From Gillisella taibaishanensis (GTDB taxonomy: Bacteria > Pseudomonadota > Alphaproteobacteria > Rhizobiales > Rhizobiaceae), in contig NZ_MKIN01000014.1 in assembly GCF_001938985.1 (NCBI RefSeq), positions 1-64,000 on the forward strand: a stretch of DNA of 64,000 nucleotides, written 5' to 3'. The notes beneath the pieces were generated by a model. It did no database searches. It was not told the DNA's origin and worked only from the letters and a program-made list of their open reading frames with translations. Below, piece after piece: positions 1 through 8,968 of this stretch (its first letter is position 1; the number at the start of each line of letters is the position of its first letter). A program made the translations under genes and the position numbers.

Positions 1-807
1 GTCGCTCAGGTCCTTGATGAAGCTGTCCTGCAACTTCAGACGCGAAGTCGTCGCACCGACCGTTGCAGCGGCATCGGTCATCTGCGTCAGCATCTTGTCG
101 ACAGATGCAACCATGCCGTCAATCTCGTCAGACGTCGTGGACGAGGTCAGAGTGACTTCCTTGCTGGTCGCATCGCCGATGGCAGACGAGATCAGGTAGT
201 AGGTCGCAGACGAGGTCGTCGTGCCATAGGCATAGGTCGCAACCGTGTCCTTGGTCAACAGACCACCGGCAGCAGCCGCATCGTTGATCAGCATAGAGTT
301 CGTGGTGTCGAAGGTGATCGTCTTGATCGAGACATTGCCATCGGCACCACGGACGAAGGAGCCGACCATTTCCTGGGTCGTACCAGCGAGTTCGCTCGAG
401 TCGTAGAGCCAGTTTTCGCCGTTAAAGGATGCGGACTTGGCAACAGATGCCAACTGGTTCTTCAGTTCGGTTACTTCCTTGTTGATCTTTTCTTTATCAA
501 CGCCGGGTTCGCGGGCAGCAACCAGCTTGGCCTTGATATCGGAAACAACCGAAATGGCCGATTCCATGCCGGTATAGGCAGTGTCCGTCTTGGCAGCGCC
601 AAGACCGATAGCATCCTGAACGGCGCCGAGCGCCTTGTTGTCGGAGCGCATGGTCGTGGCGATCGACCAGTAAGCTGCGTTGTCGGAAGCGTTTTCAACC
701 TTGTAACCGGAAGAGATCCGGCTCTGCGTCATCTCCATGTCGGAGCTGATCGTGCGCAGGGTGGAAAGGGCTGCGGTCGCAGCAGTGTTCGTCATAATAC
801 TTGTCAT
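1..807 (-). CDS. flaB: Flagellin, C-terminus cut off by window edge
   Basis: Flagellar filament subunit. The reading frame is open from the ATG at 807 to base 1 without a stop, so the C-terminal part lies outside the window. The N-terminal flagellin domain is clear, starting MTSIMTNTAA and containing the QSRISSGYKV and ASDNAAYWSI motifs. It is nearly the same protein as the neighbouring flagellin at 1094-2053 over the whole visible length, differing mainly in scattered substitutions. Two ATGs, at 807 and 795, are in frame; 807 matches the start of the neighbouring copy. The symbol follows the S. meliloti order fliP-flaA-flaB and is by position only. Flagellin identity is very secure. Confidence 0.93.
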   Translation of the reverse strand, partial: MTSIMTNTAATAALSTLRTISSDMEMTQSRISSGYKVENASDNAAYWSIATTMRSDNKALGAVQDAIGLGAAKTDTAYTGMESAISVVSDIKAKLVAAREPGVDKEKINKEVTELKNQLASVAKSASFNGENWLYDSSELAGTTQEMVGSFVRGADGNVSIKTITFDTTNSMLINDAAAAGGLLTKDTVATYAYGTTTSSATYYLISSAIGDATSKEVTLTSSTTSDEIDGMVASVDKMLTQMTDAAATVGATTSRLKLQDSFIKDLSD

Positions 808-1038
808 AGGCCTTGCCCCTTTGAAGAACTATTGGAAGGGACATTCCGGGCTATTCCCCGGGGAAATGCGGCTCGCTTCATGCGATTAACAATCCATTAA
901 CAGGTTAACCTGCCGCTTTCGATAGGTCCATTTAGATGCGGCATAGTTAATTTTTTACTAAAATCAATATATTAAATTAATTTAACTCAAAGAAGTCCGA
1001 ATTTACTTGGTTAATACATTGTTAATTTAACTGAAAAT

Positions 1039-1065
1039 TAAAAAAGGCCGGGCAAATGCCCGGCC
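1039..1065 (-). terminator. Rho-independent terminator after flaA
   Basis: A perfect 8-bp GC-rich stem (GGCCGGGC/GCCCGGCC) with a 4-nt loop lies at 1046-1065, and on the minus strand it is followed by a run of T (1039-1045). It sits 29 bases past the stop of the upstream flagellin gene, so each flagellin is probably its own transcription unit. Confidence 0.88.
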
Positions 1066-1093
1066 TCCATTTAGGTTTGCGCTGAACGAAATA

Positions 1094-2053
1094 TCAGCGG
1101 AAGAGAGACAGTACGTTTTCAGTGCTGGAGTTGGCGATGGACAAGGCCTGAATGCCGAGCTGCTGCTGGGTCTGCAGGGCCTTCAGCTTGGTCGATTCCT
1201 CATTCATGTCCGCATCGACGAGCTTGCCGATACCGGTTTCGATTGTGTCGCTGAGATCCTTCGCGAAGCTCGACTGCGATTCGATACGGCTCTTCGTTGC
1301 ACCGACCGTTGCAGCGGCATCGGTCATGCTGGTCAGCATCTTGTCGACAGATGCAACCATGCCGTCAATCTCGTCATTAGACGAGCTGGAGGTCAGAGTG
1401 ACTTCCTTGCTGGTCGCATCGCCCTTGGCCGAGGAGATCAGATAGTAGGTCGCAGACGAGGTCGTCGTGCCATAGGCGTAGGTCGCAACCGTATCCTTGG
1501 TCAACAGGCCACCGGCAGCGGCGGCATCGTTGATCAGCATCGAGTTGGTGGTGTCGAAGGTGATCGTCTTGACCGAGACGTTGCCGTCTGAGCCGCGAAC
1601 GAAAGAGCCGACCATTTCCTGGGTCGTGCCGGCGGTCTCGCTCGAGTCGTAGAGCCAGTTCTCGCCGTTGAAGGATGCCGACTTTGCAACCGAACCCAGC
1701 TGGTTCTTCAGTTCGGTCAGTTCCTTGTTGATCTTTTCCTTGTCAACGCCGGGTTCGCGGGCAGCAACCAGCTTGGCCTTGATATCGGAAACAACCGAAA
1801 TCGCCGAGTCCATACCGGTATAGGCGGTGTCTGCCTTGGCGGCGCCCATGCCGAGCGCGTCCTGAACAGCCGACATGGCCTTGTTGTCGGAACGCATCGT
1901 GGTGGCAATCGACCAATAGGCGGCGTTGTCCGAAGCGTCCTTGACCTTGTAACCGGAAGAAATCCGGCTCTGGGTCGTGTCCATCTGAGAGCTGATGGAG
2001 CGCAGCGTAGAAAGGGCCGAGAGGGCCGAAGTGTTGGTCATGATGCTTGTCAT
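1094..2053 (-). CDS. flaA: Flagellin
   Basis: Structural subunit of the flagellar filament, exported by the flagellar type III apparatus. About 319 residues. The N-terminal D0/D1 domain starts MTSIMTNTSA, a short variable middle follows, and the conserved C-terminal domain ends QALSIANSSTENVLSLFR, which is typical of alphaproteobacterial flagellins. The open frame extends ten codons further upstream to 2083, but the start at 2053 is chosen because it aligns with the tandem copy downstream and with the usual flagellin N-terminus. It has its own terminator. The 278-base gap to fliP should contain its promoter; I saw no clear sigma-28-type promoter there. Confidence 0.95.
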   Translation of the reverse strand: MTSIMTNTSALSALSTLRSISSQMDTTQSRISSGYKVKDASDNAAYWSIATTMRSDNKAMSAVQDALGMGAAKADTAYTGMDSAISVVSDIKAKLVAAREPGVDKEKINKELTELKNQLGSVAKSASFNGENWLYDSSETAGTTQEMVGSFVRGSDGNVSVKTITFDTTNSMLINDAAAAGGLLTKDTVATYAYGTTTSSATYYLISSAKGDATSKEVTLTSSSSNDEIDGMVASVDKMLTSMTDAAATVGATKSRIESQSSFAKDLSDTIETGIGKLVDADMNEESTKLKALQTQQQLGIQALSIANSSTENVLSLFR

Positions 2054-2233
2054 GAGATCTGTCCCTGTGGTTACACAATACAAAGAGGGACATGCCGGAC
2101 TAAATACCGGCAGAAGCGATCGACATCATGTCAATTAACTGGAGTTGGTTTAACTCGCCTCTGAAAGGCACATAACCACGCTCGTCTTTAAGGTTGACTC
2201 AACAGGAATAGTGAAGAATGTCTTAAACGCGCC

Positions 2234-2251
2234 AAAACCGCCCAAAGGCGG
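2234..2251 (-). terminator. Weak candidate terminator after fliP
   Basis: On the minus strand a 5-bp stem CCGCC/GGCGG with loop TTTG is followed by TTTT. It lies about 80 bases past the fliP stop and before flaA, where a terminator would be expected, but the short stem makes it uncertain. Confidence 0.35.
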
Positions 2252-2331
2252 CGGCAATCCTTATACTGATCATGTTATGGTTACTTATCTATTGAAGCCC
2301 GCCTCATAGAGCCGGATCTTTTTAGGGTCGA

Positions 2332-3069
2332 TCAGGAAAAGGATCGTACCAGGCTGCTGACAAGCAGGTTCCAGCCGTCGATGAGGACGAAAAACAGGAT
2401 CTTGAAAGGCAGGGAAATCGAGGTCGGCGGCAGCATCATCATGCCCATGGCCATGGTGATGGTCGAGACGATCATATCGATGACCAGGAAGGGCAGGATG
2501 ATCAGGAAGCCGATTTCAAAGCCACGGCGGATTTCCGAGAGCATGAAGGCCGGGATCAGTACCCGGTAATCGACCTTGCCATCCACGACCGCAGTCTGCC
2601 CTCTTTCGACAGCGAGATCGACGAACAGCTTGAGGTCTTTGTCCCGGGTATTGTTGGACATGAAGCCACGGAAGGGCTCGGCGATCCGGGGAATGGCCTG
2701 CGCTTCGGTGATCTGGTTGTCGAGCAACGGGCGCACGCCGTCGCGCCAGGCCTGGTCCATGACCGGCGTCATGACATAGAAGGTCATGAACAGTGCGAGA
2801 CTGGTCAGGATCATGTTGGAGGGCGTGCTGGACAGGCCCATGCCGGAGCGGAGAATCGAAAAGGCGATCACGAAGCGCGGAAAGCTCGTGACCATGATCA
2901 GGATGCCAGGCGCGACGGACAGAACCGTCAGCAGACCGAAGGTCCTGATAATCCAGGAAGCCACCGAACCATCGACCGGCGCTGTCAGGAAATTAGTCGG
3001 AAGCTGCTGCGCCTGAGCCAGTTCCGGGACCGCTATCATCGCGGCAATCAGGATAAGGAGTCGAATCAT
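2332..3069 (-). CDS. fliP: Flagellar export gate protein FliP
   Basis: Inner-membrane component of the FliPQR export gate of the flagellar type III secretion apparatus. 245 residues, the usual length. It has an N-terminal signal peptide ending near AQAQ (residue 20), a first membrane pair with PRFVIAFSILRSGMG, and the conserved C-terminal block IGFLIILPFLVIDMIV...MGMMMLPPTSISLPFKI. Its ATG overlaps the fliL stop by 4 bases (ATGA), so the two are translationally coupled. fliQ, fliR and flhA are not in this window. Last gene of the flgB-to-fliP run. Confidence 0.97.
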   Translation of the reverse strand: MIRLLILIAAMIAVPELAQAQQLPTNFLTAPVDGSVASWIIRTFGLLTVLSVAPGILIMVTSFPRFVIAFSILRSGMGLSSTPSNMILTSLALFMTFYVMTPVMDQAWRDGVRPLLDNQITEAQAIPRIAEPFRGFMSNNTRDKDLKLFVDLAVERGQTAVVDGKVDYRVLIPAFMLSEIRRGFEIGFLIILPFLVIDMIVSTITMAMGMMMLPPTSISLPFKILFFVLIDGWNLLVSSLVRSFS

Positions 3070-3593
3070 TCGATGACAAAGGTCCTAAACAAGACCTTCG
3101 ATACCCGGCCTTCCGACCGAACGTCAACTCGCTCCTTGAGATCGTCCTTCAAATAATCGAAACCACGGGGGCCCTCGATCTGCTGCAGTGATACCGTGCG
3201 CATATAGGCCATCAAATCCTGATGGATATCCTCGGCAAGCTTGGTATCGACGGCACCGTTGAACACCAGCGCGACTTCCAGCCTCACCCAACTCTCGGAA
3301 GGGTACGCGAGATTGGTGGTCACAGGATCGAGCTGGATGATGCCTGCGGCCTCAGCCGGCATTTTCGGCAGGCCCTCGTCGGCCTTGCCGTCCTTGCTCT
3401 TACCCTCGCCCTCGCCCTTCTTTTCCTCGGCTGCCTTTTGCTGCTCCTTGGCAACCTTGACCGCGGGCGCAACCATAGTGCCGACGAGCCAGCCTGCGCC
3501 GCCGCCTACAACGGTAAGGCCGGCAAGAGCGGCAATCAGCAAAATGGGAGAGGCTTTTTTCTGCGGGCCTTCCAGGGCCGGTACATCTGCCAT
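3066..3593 (-). CDS. fliL: Flagellar basal body-associated protein FliL
   Basis: Single-pass inner-membrane protein around the stator that supports motor torque. About 175 residues: a short cytoplasmic head, one transmembrane helix near residues 16-42 (LIAALAGLTVVGGGAGWLVG), a charged Lys/Glu linker, then the periplasmic stomatin-like FliL domain ending VSKVLFRTFVIE. Two in-frame ATGs exist (3605 and 3593). I prefer 3593, which has GGAG six bases upstream. Overlaps fliP by ATGA. A 176-base gap separates it from flgH, so it may have its own promoter. Confidence 0.93.
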   Translation of the reverse strand: MADVPALEGPQKKASPILLIAALAGLTVVGGGAGWLVGTMVAPAVKVAKEQQKAAEEKKGEGEGKSKDGKADEGLPKMPAEAAGIIQLDPVTTNLAYPSESWVRLEVALVFNGAVDTKLAEDIHQDLMAYMRTVSLQQIEGPRGFDYLKDDLKERVDVRSEGRVSKVLFRTFVIE

Positions 3594-3769
3594 TGTCGTC
3601 TCCATCCTGCGGCATCATCCCCGGATCGGGGGATCCGAGGGCCGTGTCTCGTCAGTAGGGATGTCAGGTTCTGATTGACCTGACAGTCTCTTGTTCGTCT
3701 TCGTGCCGTTTGTCTCTGGGTAAACCGGGTTCCGCTTTCCCGGACAAACGCGAGATGTGTCGCTGTTCG

Positions 3770-4483
3770 TCAGAACGGCGAGAACATATCGACCACCTGC
3801 TGGCCGACCGGCGGCTGCTGCACTTCGGTCAGACGGCCCTTGCCGCCGTAGGAAATGCGCGCCTCGGCGATTTTCTCATATGAAATGGTGTTTTTGGCGT
3901 CGACATCCTGCGGCCGCACGATACCGGCAACGTTGAGGATGCGGACCTCATGATTGACCCGCACTTCCTGCGAGCCGCTGATCAGCAGGTTACCATTTTC
4001 AAGAATGCTGGTCACGACAGCAGCCACCATCAGCGTCAAGGTTTCCGACCGGTCGACGGAGCCCTTGCCGTCGGAGCTGGAATTGCTATCGGTGCTAAGA
4101 TCGCCCTTTGCATCCGGCGGCGTAATGCCGAACAGGTTGATGACAGACGACCAGGTCAGCGAGGTCGAATTCTTGCGGCTGCGCGACGTGTCGTTCTTGA
4201 ACTTCGCCTTGTCAGCAATCGAAATGTTGACCGTCAACAAGTCGCCGACATTGATAGCGCGAGAATCCTTGAACAGGGCCGCCTGACTGTCGCTCCAAAG
4301 CGAATAGCCATTGCTGACTGCCTTGGCTTGCTTGGGATAGCTGGCAAGCTGCGGCGCCTGATTGTAGCGCAGACCGCTGCCGACCGGGCTCATCGCCGGG
4401 GCATTGCCGACTTCTTCCAATGTCTTGTTGCCACAGCCCGTCAGGACCAAGGCCATAAGGACCACGGCGCTACGCTTAATCAT
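3770..4483 (-). CDS. flgH: Flagellar L-ring lipoprotein FlgH
   Basis: Outer-membrane L-ring subunit that forms the bushing for the rod. 237 residues with a lipoprotein signal: a positively charged start, a hydrophobic stretch, and lipobox LTGC with the acylated cysteine at residue 17. The conserved FlgH core includes SLWSDSQAALFKDSRAINVGDLLTV and the C-terminal block IVRPQDVDAKNTISYEKIAEARISYGGKG. Its start overlaps the end of motE by 4 bases, so it is co-translated with motE and flgI. Confidence 0.97.
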   Translation of the reverse strand: MIKRSAVVLMALVLTGCGNKTLEEVGNAPAMSPVGSGLRYNQAPQLASYPKQAKAVSNGYSLWSDSQAALFKDSRAINVGDLLTVNISIADKAKFKNDTSRSRKNSTSLTWSSVINLFGITPPDAKGDLSTDSNSSSDGKGSVDRSETLTLMVAAVVTSILENGNLLISGSQEVRVNHEVRILNVAGIVRPQDVDAKNTISYEKIAEARISYGGKGRLTEVQQPPVGQQVVDMFSPF

Positions 4484-5034
4484 GTCGGTTCCTTCGAGGT
4501 AGTGGGGTCAGCGGCGTTGGACATGATGCCGGCGACGATCGCGGCCTTTGCAGGATCCATTTCACTGAGAATCAAACTGGATTGCTTGGCAGGCAGCTTC
4601 ATGATGATTGCTGCCGCCAGAAGCGGATTGACCTTTTCCAGCTGCGGAGCAGCGGCATCGGGTTTCATGTTCTTGTAGACGTCGGTCAGACCGGCCTCCG
4701 CCTTCTGGAGGAAGTCGTTACGACGCGCCAGCCAGTCCTGATACTCGCTCTTGCGCTTTTCCAGGACGGCAATGCGGTCGTTGACGTCGGCCTGCAGCTT
4801 TTCCAGATCCTGCTTCTGCAGCAGGTAGCGCTGGTCGCGAGCCGGATCGGCAATATTGGTGCAGAAGCGCTGGATTTCGTCGGCACTCGACATGGCAGAT
4901 GGCCGCGCGGGCGCCGCCTGCTGGGCGCTGCCCGGCAGAACCGAGGTGGCCACAATACCAACAGCCAGAACCAGGACACCGAGGCCGGAGCGGCTTTCCA
5001 CGGCATGCTTTGCATAGGAAACCAGAGATCTCAT
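4480..5034 (-). CDS. motE: MotE-type periplasmic motility chaperone
   Basis: Matches the position (between flgI and flgH) and layout of S. meliloti MotE, a periplasmic chaperone that stabilises the MotC motility protein. 184 residues. An N-terminal signal or anchor segment lies at about residues 18-38, a coiled-coil stretch follows (LLQKQDLEKLQADVNDRIAVLEKRKSEY in parts), and the C-terminal MotE/MgtE-N-like motif includes ILSEMDPAKAAIVAGIM. It overlaps both flgI and flgH by ATGA. The function is taken from the rhizobial homologue; the family assignment rests on sequence pattern and synteny. Confidence 0.88.
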   Translation of the reverse strand: MRSLVSYAKHAVESRSGLGVLVLAVGIVATSVLPGSAQQAAPARPSAMSSADEIQRFCTNIADPARDQRYLLQKQDLEKLQADVNDRIAVLEKRKSEYQDWLARRNDFLQKAEAGLTDVYKNMKPDAAAPQLEKVNPLLAAAIIMKLPAKQSSLILSEMDPAKAAIVAGIMSNAADPTTSKEPT

Positions 5035-6146
5035 TGTAGGACGAGCTCCGCTTGAAGTGCCCCTGCCGACTTGATGCCCTGCAAGATGGCGATGATACCG
5101 TCAGGCTTGACGCCGATATTGTTGAGCCCTGCCACGAGCGTGCGCAGATCAGGCCCATCGACGATCGCAACCTTGTCGCCCGTCTTCTGGGCCGAAATAT
5201 CCGTCTGCGGCTGCATAGCCGTCGTGCCATTGGAAAAGGGCTGCGGCTGCACGACCTGTGGCGTCTCGTTGACCTGCACCGTCAGCGTGCCGTAGCTGAC
5301 CGCGACCTTCGAGACCCGCACGTCAGCACCGATAACGATAGTGCCGGTACGCTCGTTGATCACAACCTTGGCAGGGGTATCGGTTTCTACGACCAGATTT
5401 TCGATATCGGCCATCAGCTGCGCCAGATCGGCGGTCCGTGGCTTCTGCACGATGACTTCCTGGCTATCGCGCGCCTCGGCGATCGGTGCGCCATAAGTGC
5501 TGGCGGCGTAGCTGTTGATCCGTCGCGCCATGCCAAGCGCCGTCGAAAAGTCCGGATTGCGCAATTGCAGCACGAGATTGACCGAATCCTTGAACTTGGA
5601 GGGCAATTCGCGCTCGATGATTGCGCCATTCGGGACACGGCCCGATGTGGTAACGCCTTCGGTAACCGAGGCCGCCTGCCCCTGTGCCGTAAAGCCGGAA
5701 ACGACGACGGAGCCTTGGGCCACGGCGTAGATCTGGCCATCGGCCCCCGATAGCGAAGTCATGACCAGCGTTCCGCCGCGCAACGACGAGGCATCGCCGA
5801 GCGAACTAACGGTCGCATCGATGCGGCTGCCGGGGCTGCTGAAGGGTGGAAGATTGGCGGTAACCATGACAGCGGCGACATTCTTCGCCGAGGATTGGCC
5901 GCCCTGCGTGGAAATACCGAGATTTTGCAGCATGGCGCGCATGGATTGATCCGTGAACGGCGAGGACCGCAGGCTGTCGCCCGTGCCCTGCAAGCCGACG
6001 ACCAGACCGTAACCGATCAACTGGTTGTCCCGGCCGGCCTGCAGCGAGGCCACATCCTTGATACGCGATCCCTGTGACAGGGCCGGACCGGCAGACACCA
6101 GCAACAAGCTGGCAAGAAAAGAAATGAGCAGAGCCCGCATCGTCAT
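5031..6146 (-). CDS. flgI: Flagellar P-ring protein FlgI
   Basis: Periplasmic P-ring subunit, assembled around the rod in the peptidoglycan layer. 371 residues, normal length. A signal peptide ends near ALSQG (residue 25), followed by the family start RIKDVASLQAGRDNQLIGYGLVVGL. The C-terminal block VDGPDLRTLVAGLNNIGVKPDGIIAILQ is diagnostic. It overlaps flgA upstream and motE downstream by ATGA, and FlgA is its dedicated assembly chaperone. Confidence 0.98.
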   Translation of the reverse strand: MTMRALLISFLASLLLVSAGPALSQGSRIKDVASLQAGRDNQLIGYGLVVGLQGTGDSLRSSPFTDQSMRAMLQNLGISTQGGQSSAKNVAAVMVTANLPPFSSPGSRIDATVSSLGDASSLRGGTLVMTSLSGADGQIYAVAQGSVVVSGFTAQGQAASVTEGVTTSGRVPNGAIIERELPSKFKDSVNLVLQLRNPDFSTALGMARRINSYAASTYGAPIAEARDSQEVIVQKPRTADLAQLMADIENLVVETDTPAKVVINERTGTIVIGADVRVSKVAVSYGTLTVQVNETPQVVQPQPFSNGTTAMQPQTDISAQKTGDKVAIVDGPDLRTLVAGLNNIGVKPDGIIAILQGIKSAGALQAELVLQ

Positions 6147-6622
6147 TTTGCCATCACCTGCACTGTGCCGTCGCCCATGACCGTTCCACTGACGATCTGG
6201 CCGGAATCGAGATTGCGGACGCGAATGACGTCACCGATATTGGCATCGTCCATCGGGCTGCCCGCCGCGGATATGGTGAGATTGCCGATGTTGAAGACCA
6301 GCCGCAGCTGCGAGCCTCTGATCACCGCGTAGGGACGCTTCAGCGTGGCGAGCGGGATCGTACGACCGGGAAGCAAGGTCTTGGTGGACAGCATGCCCAC
6401 CACTTCCGAGATATCAGAGGCAAAGCCCCCGGCCAGGTTCGGATTGTTCACCTGAACGCGGTCCAGCTTGCTGGAAGGGATCGCTTCGCCGGGATAGATG
6501 GTGTCCGTCGGAACAACCGCATAGCGATCGCCGGCCATGGAAGAGGTGGCGGCGAAGACCGCCAGGACCGTGGCGGCCACCCCTGTCATTGTGAACATTC
6601 TCTTGATACGGCGAAACATCAT
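6143..6622 (-). CDS. flgA: P-ring assembly chaperone FlgA
   Basis: Periplasmic chaperone for P-ring assembly by FlgI. 159 residues: a signal peptide to about residue 30, then a SAF-type domain (AVVPTDTIYPGEAIPSSKL; LLPGRTIPLATLKRPYAV), and the conserved end GDVIRVRNLDSGQIVSGTVMGDGTVQV. This is the shorter rhizobial form. It lies 17 bases after flgG and overlaps flgI. Confidence 0.95.
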   Translation of the reverse strand: MMFRRIKRMFTMTGVAATVLAVFAATSSMAGDRYAVVPTDTIYPGEAIPSSKLDRVQVNNPNLAGGFASDISEVVGMLSTKTLLPGRTIPLATLKRPYAVIRGSQLRLVFNIGNLTISAAGSPMDDANIGDVIRVRNLDSGQIVSGTVMGDGTVQVMAK

Positions 6623-6639
6623 GTTTGCCCTTTCGGTGG

Positions 6640-7431
6640 TTACTTCAGGTTCTTGCTGACGATCTGCGCCATTTCGTCGGCGGTGGTGATGACCTTGGAA
6701 TTCATCTCGTAGGCGCGCTGGGCGGAAATCAGGCTGGTGATTTCAGCGACCGAGTCGACGTTGGAGGATTCCAGATAGCCCTGCTTCAGGTAGCCGTAGC
6801 CTGCATCGCCGGGTACACCGTTGATCGGCGTGCCGGAAGATGCGGTTTCCTGAAACAGGTTGTCGCCGATGGCCTTGAGGCCGGCCGGATTGACGAAGGC
6901 CGACAGTTCCAGCTGGCCGAGCGTCGTATAAGTGGAGGACGAGCCCTGCAGGACAGAGATTTCGCCGCTTTCGCTGATCTTCACTTCGGTCGCATCGGTC
7001 GGAATGGTGATGTTCGGGATAATCTTGTATCCTTCCGTCGTCACCAGATTGCCGTTCGAGTCCTTATTGAGGGCACCGGCACGGGTATAGAAGGTGCTGT
7101 TGCCATCGGGGCTCTGCACCTGGATATAACCGCGACCGACGATTGCCATGTCGAGCTCGTTAGAAGTCTGCGTCAGCTCGCCCTGCTGGTTGAGCGTGCG
7201 CACGGCCGCCGTCTGGACACCGAGACCGATATTGGCGCCTTCCGGCACCGCCGACTGGTTGGCGCGGTTTGCGACGCCAACAGCCTTTTCGCTCTGGTAA
7301 AGCAAGTCGGAGAATTCAGCCCGCGACTTCTTGAAGCCGGTCGTATTGATGTTGGCGATGTTGTTGGAAATGACCTCGAGGTTGGTCTGCTGGGCATTCA
7401 TGCCGGTGGCGGCAATTGCGAGAGCTCTCAT
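6640..7431 (-). CDS. flgG: Flagellar distal rod protein FlgG
   Basis: Distal rod subunit exported by the flagellar secretion system. 263 residues, typical length. The N-terminal rod/hook signature is [25 protein letters not shown], the middle has the D1 beta fold ([18 protein letters not shown]), and the C-terminal coiled helix is [20 protein letters not shown]. The start at 7431 opens directly with the family N-terminus [11 protein letters not shown]. It lies 18 bases after fliE in the rod operon. Confidence 0.98.
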   Translation of the reverse strand: MRALAIAATGMNAQQTNLEVISNNIANINTTGFKKSRAEFSDLLYQSEKAVGVANRANQSAVPEGANIGLGVQTAAVRTLNQQGELTQTSNELDMAIVGRGYIQVQSPDGNSTFYTRAGALNKDSNGNLVTTEGYKIIPNITIPTDATEVKISESGEISVLQGSSSTYTTLGQLELSAFVNPAGLKAIGDNLFQETASSGTPINGVPGDAGYGYLKQGYLESSNVDSVAEITSLISAQRAYEMNSKVITTADEMAQIVSKNLK

Positions 7432-7449
7432 GTGCTGCGGTCCCTGAGG

Positions 7450-7833
7450 TTAAATCTGCATTTTCGTGACGTCGAGGAAAGCGGTGACGATCTTGTCGCG
7501 CAGAGCGATCGCCGTCTGCAGCGACTTCTGCGCCGACATGACGGAATCGACCACTTCGCGGGTGCTGACCTTGCCGAGCATGCCGCCGATCGAATTGCTT
7601 TCGGCCGTCTTCAGGCTCTGCGCCGCGTCATTCATCATGCCGCCGACCATATCGGCAAAGCTCATGCCGGTTGCCATACCGGGTGTCGCGTTCTGTGCGG
7701 AAAGGCCCTGGTTCGGTTGAACGGCGAAAGGCGAGGTGATCCCACCGAGCGATGCGCTCGAGGTGGATTCGCTGACGTTATCGGTCATCCCCGATGGGAT
7801 GAGAGAGCTGGTCTTGCTGATGGAATCGATCAT
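7450..7833 (-). CDS. fliE: Flagellar MS-ring/rod adaptor FliE
   Basis: Joins the MS ring to the proximal rod and is the first rod protein exported. 127 residues, somewhat long because of a low-complexity Ser/Thr-rich N-terminus. The conserved FliE C-terminal domain is evident: [48 protein letters not shown] and the ending [10 protein letters not shown]. Overlaps flgC by ATGA. Confidence 0.95.
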   Translation of the reverse strand: MIDSISKTSSLIPSGMTDNVSESTSSASLGGITSPFAVQPNQGLSAQNATPGMATGMSFADMVGGMMNDAAQSLKTAESNSIGGMLGKVSTREVVDSVMSAQKSLQTAIALRDKIVTAFLDVTKMQI

Positions 7834-8267
7834 TGTGAGCTCTTCAACAGGTCGAGGGTCGTGGTAATGAGGTCGCGCGTCTGTTTGACGGACTGCAGAT
7901 TGGCCTCATAAGTGCGGTTGGCTTCGCGCATGTCGGCCATTTCGATCAGCACGTTGACGTTAGGCATCTTCACGTAGCCCTTGGTGTCCGCAGCCGGATT
8001 ACTGGGATCATAGCTTTCCGTGAAATTCGACTTGTCGTAGCCAAGCTTCTTGACCTTGACGATGTTGGCGCCCGAGGCACGGTCGACTTCCGATCCGAAG
8101 GTCACGGTCTTGCGCCGATAGGGATTGGCACCGGGCGTGTCGCCGGTGCTCTGGGCGTTGGCAATATTTTCCGAAACGATCCTGAGCCGGGTAGACTGTA
8201 CATCCAGTCCGCTGCCGGCAATTTTCAGGGCCGAGGAGAGAGGATCTGTCGCGGTGACGGAATCCAT
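7830..8267 (-). CDS. flgC: Flagellar proximal rod protein FlgC
   Basis: Proximal rod subunit. 145 residues. The N-terminal rod signature is [21 protein letters not shown], the middle contains the family's NPYRRKTV and [11 protein letters not shown] motifs, and the C-terminal helix is [22 protein letters not shown]. Three bases separate it from flgB and it overlaps fliE by ATGA. Confidence 0.97.
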   Translation of the reverse strand: MDSVTATDPLSSALKIAGSGLDVQSTRLRIVSENIANAQSTGDTPGANPYRRKTVTFGSEVDRASGANIVKVKKLGYDKSNFTESYDPSNPAADTKGYVKMPNVNVLIEMADMREANRTYEANLQSVKQTRDLITTTLDLLKSSQ

Positions 8268-8270
8268 GGT

Positions 8271-8663
8271 TTACCCCTTTACAGTCATCAGCATCATGCG
8301 ATTGAAACTACTGACGAGGTTGGTGTTGAGAGAGTGCTGCCGCTGGATCTCACCCATCTTGGTCATCTCGTCGGCAAGAGCCACCGAGTTGCCCGAGACC
8401 TGGACGCCGATCTCACCATTGAGCGGAGCCTCACGCACATCGACATCCAGATCGGTATTGAGATCACTGGCTGCCAAATGGTTTGGATTAGTACGCGCCA
8501 TGCCGAACTGGCCTGCCGCCATGATGGCACTGAAGGGCGTAATGTCCTTCGCCATGAATTTCGGTGTATTGGCATTGGCTATGTTTCCGGCAATCACCTC
8601 CTGACGCAGCGAAAGCCATTCGGCTTGCCGGGATGCCAGACTGAAAAGCTGAATCGGTTCCAT
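8271..8663 (-). CDS. flgB: Flagellar proximal rod protein FlgB
   Basis: Proximal rod subunit. 130 residues from the ATG at 8663, which is preceded by a GGAGAAG ribosome site. The frame is open another 50 codons upstream, but that stretch is AT-rich, non-conserved and unlike FlgB, so it is leader. Signatures: QLFSLASRQAEWLSLRQEV, IAGNIANANTPKFMAKD and the C-terminal SLNTNLVSSFNRMMLMTVKG. First gene of the flgB-flgC-fliE-flgG-flgA-flgI-motE-flgH-fliL-fliP series. Confidence 0.96.
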   Translation of the reverse strand: MEPIQLFSLASRQAEWLSLRQEVIAGNIANANTPKFMAKDITPFSAIMAAGQFGMARTNPNHLAASDLNTDLDVDVREAPLNGEIGVQVSGNSVALADEMTKMGEIQRQHSLNTNLVSSFNRMMLMTVKG

Positions 8664-8968
8664 AGGTTCTTCTCCAATTACACTCTGGAGATTAGGCCGG
8701 TAATCTTGCGTGGGACTGACGCAAATCGTAGCTTTTCGACAATTGTAAACTTTGATTAACAAACAGATTAAATATTTGAAATAATTGTCATTTTTTGAAT
8801 GATTTTCGGACAAAGACCCGCTGTTGGCATTAGGGCGGCAAAGACAGAAAAACGCCGCGAAAACGCGGCGTTGTCAGGTGTCTGGAGCTTGCAGGATGAA
8901 GGCTGTCCGGTTTTTGCCTTTGAACAATCCCGGATGCAAAACCGCTACGCGCTTTTGCTGGAAACGTT
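8664..8968. other. Intergenic region, flgB promoter side
   Basis: A 305-base gap between flgB and the gene at 8969-9541, both on the minus strand. It holds a strong terminator (8846-8872) for the upstream fliI operon and an AT-rich stretch just before flgB (about 8740-8810), the likely place for the flgB operon promoter. I could not assign specific -35/-10 boxes. Confidence 0.7.
8846..8872 (-). terminator. Strong terminator separating fliI and flgB operons
   Basis: A perfect 9-bp stem (AACGCCGCG/CGCGGCGTT) with a 4-nt loop at 8851-8872. Read on the minus strand it runs into TTTTTC, a classic intrinsic terminator. It separates flgF-fliI-(8969) from the flgB run. Confidence 0.93.
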
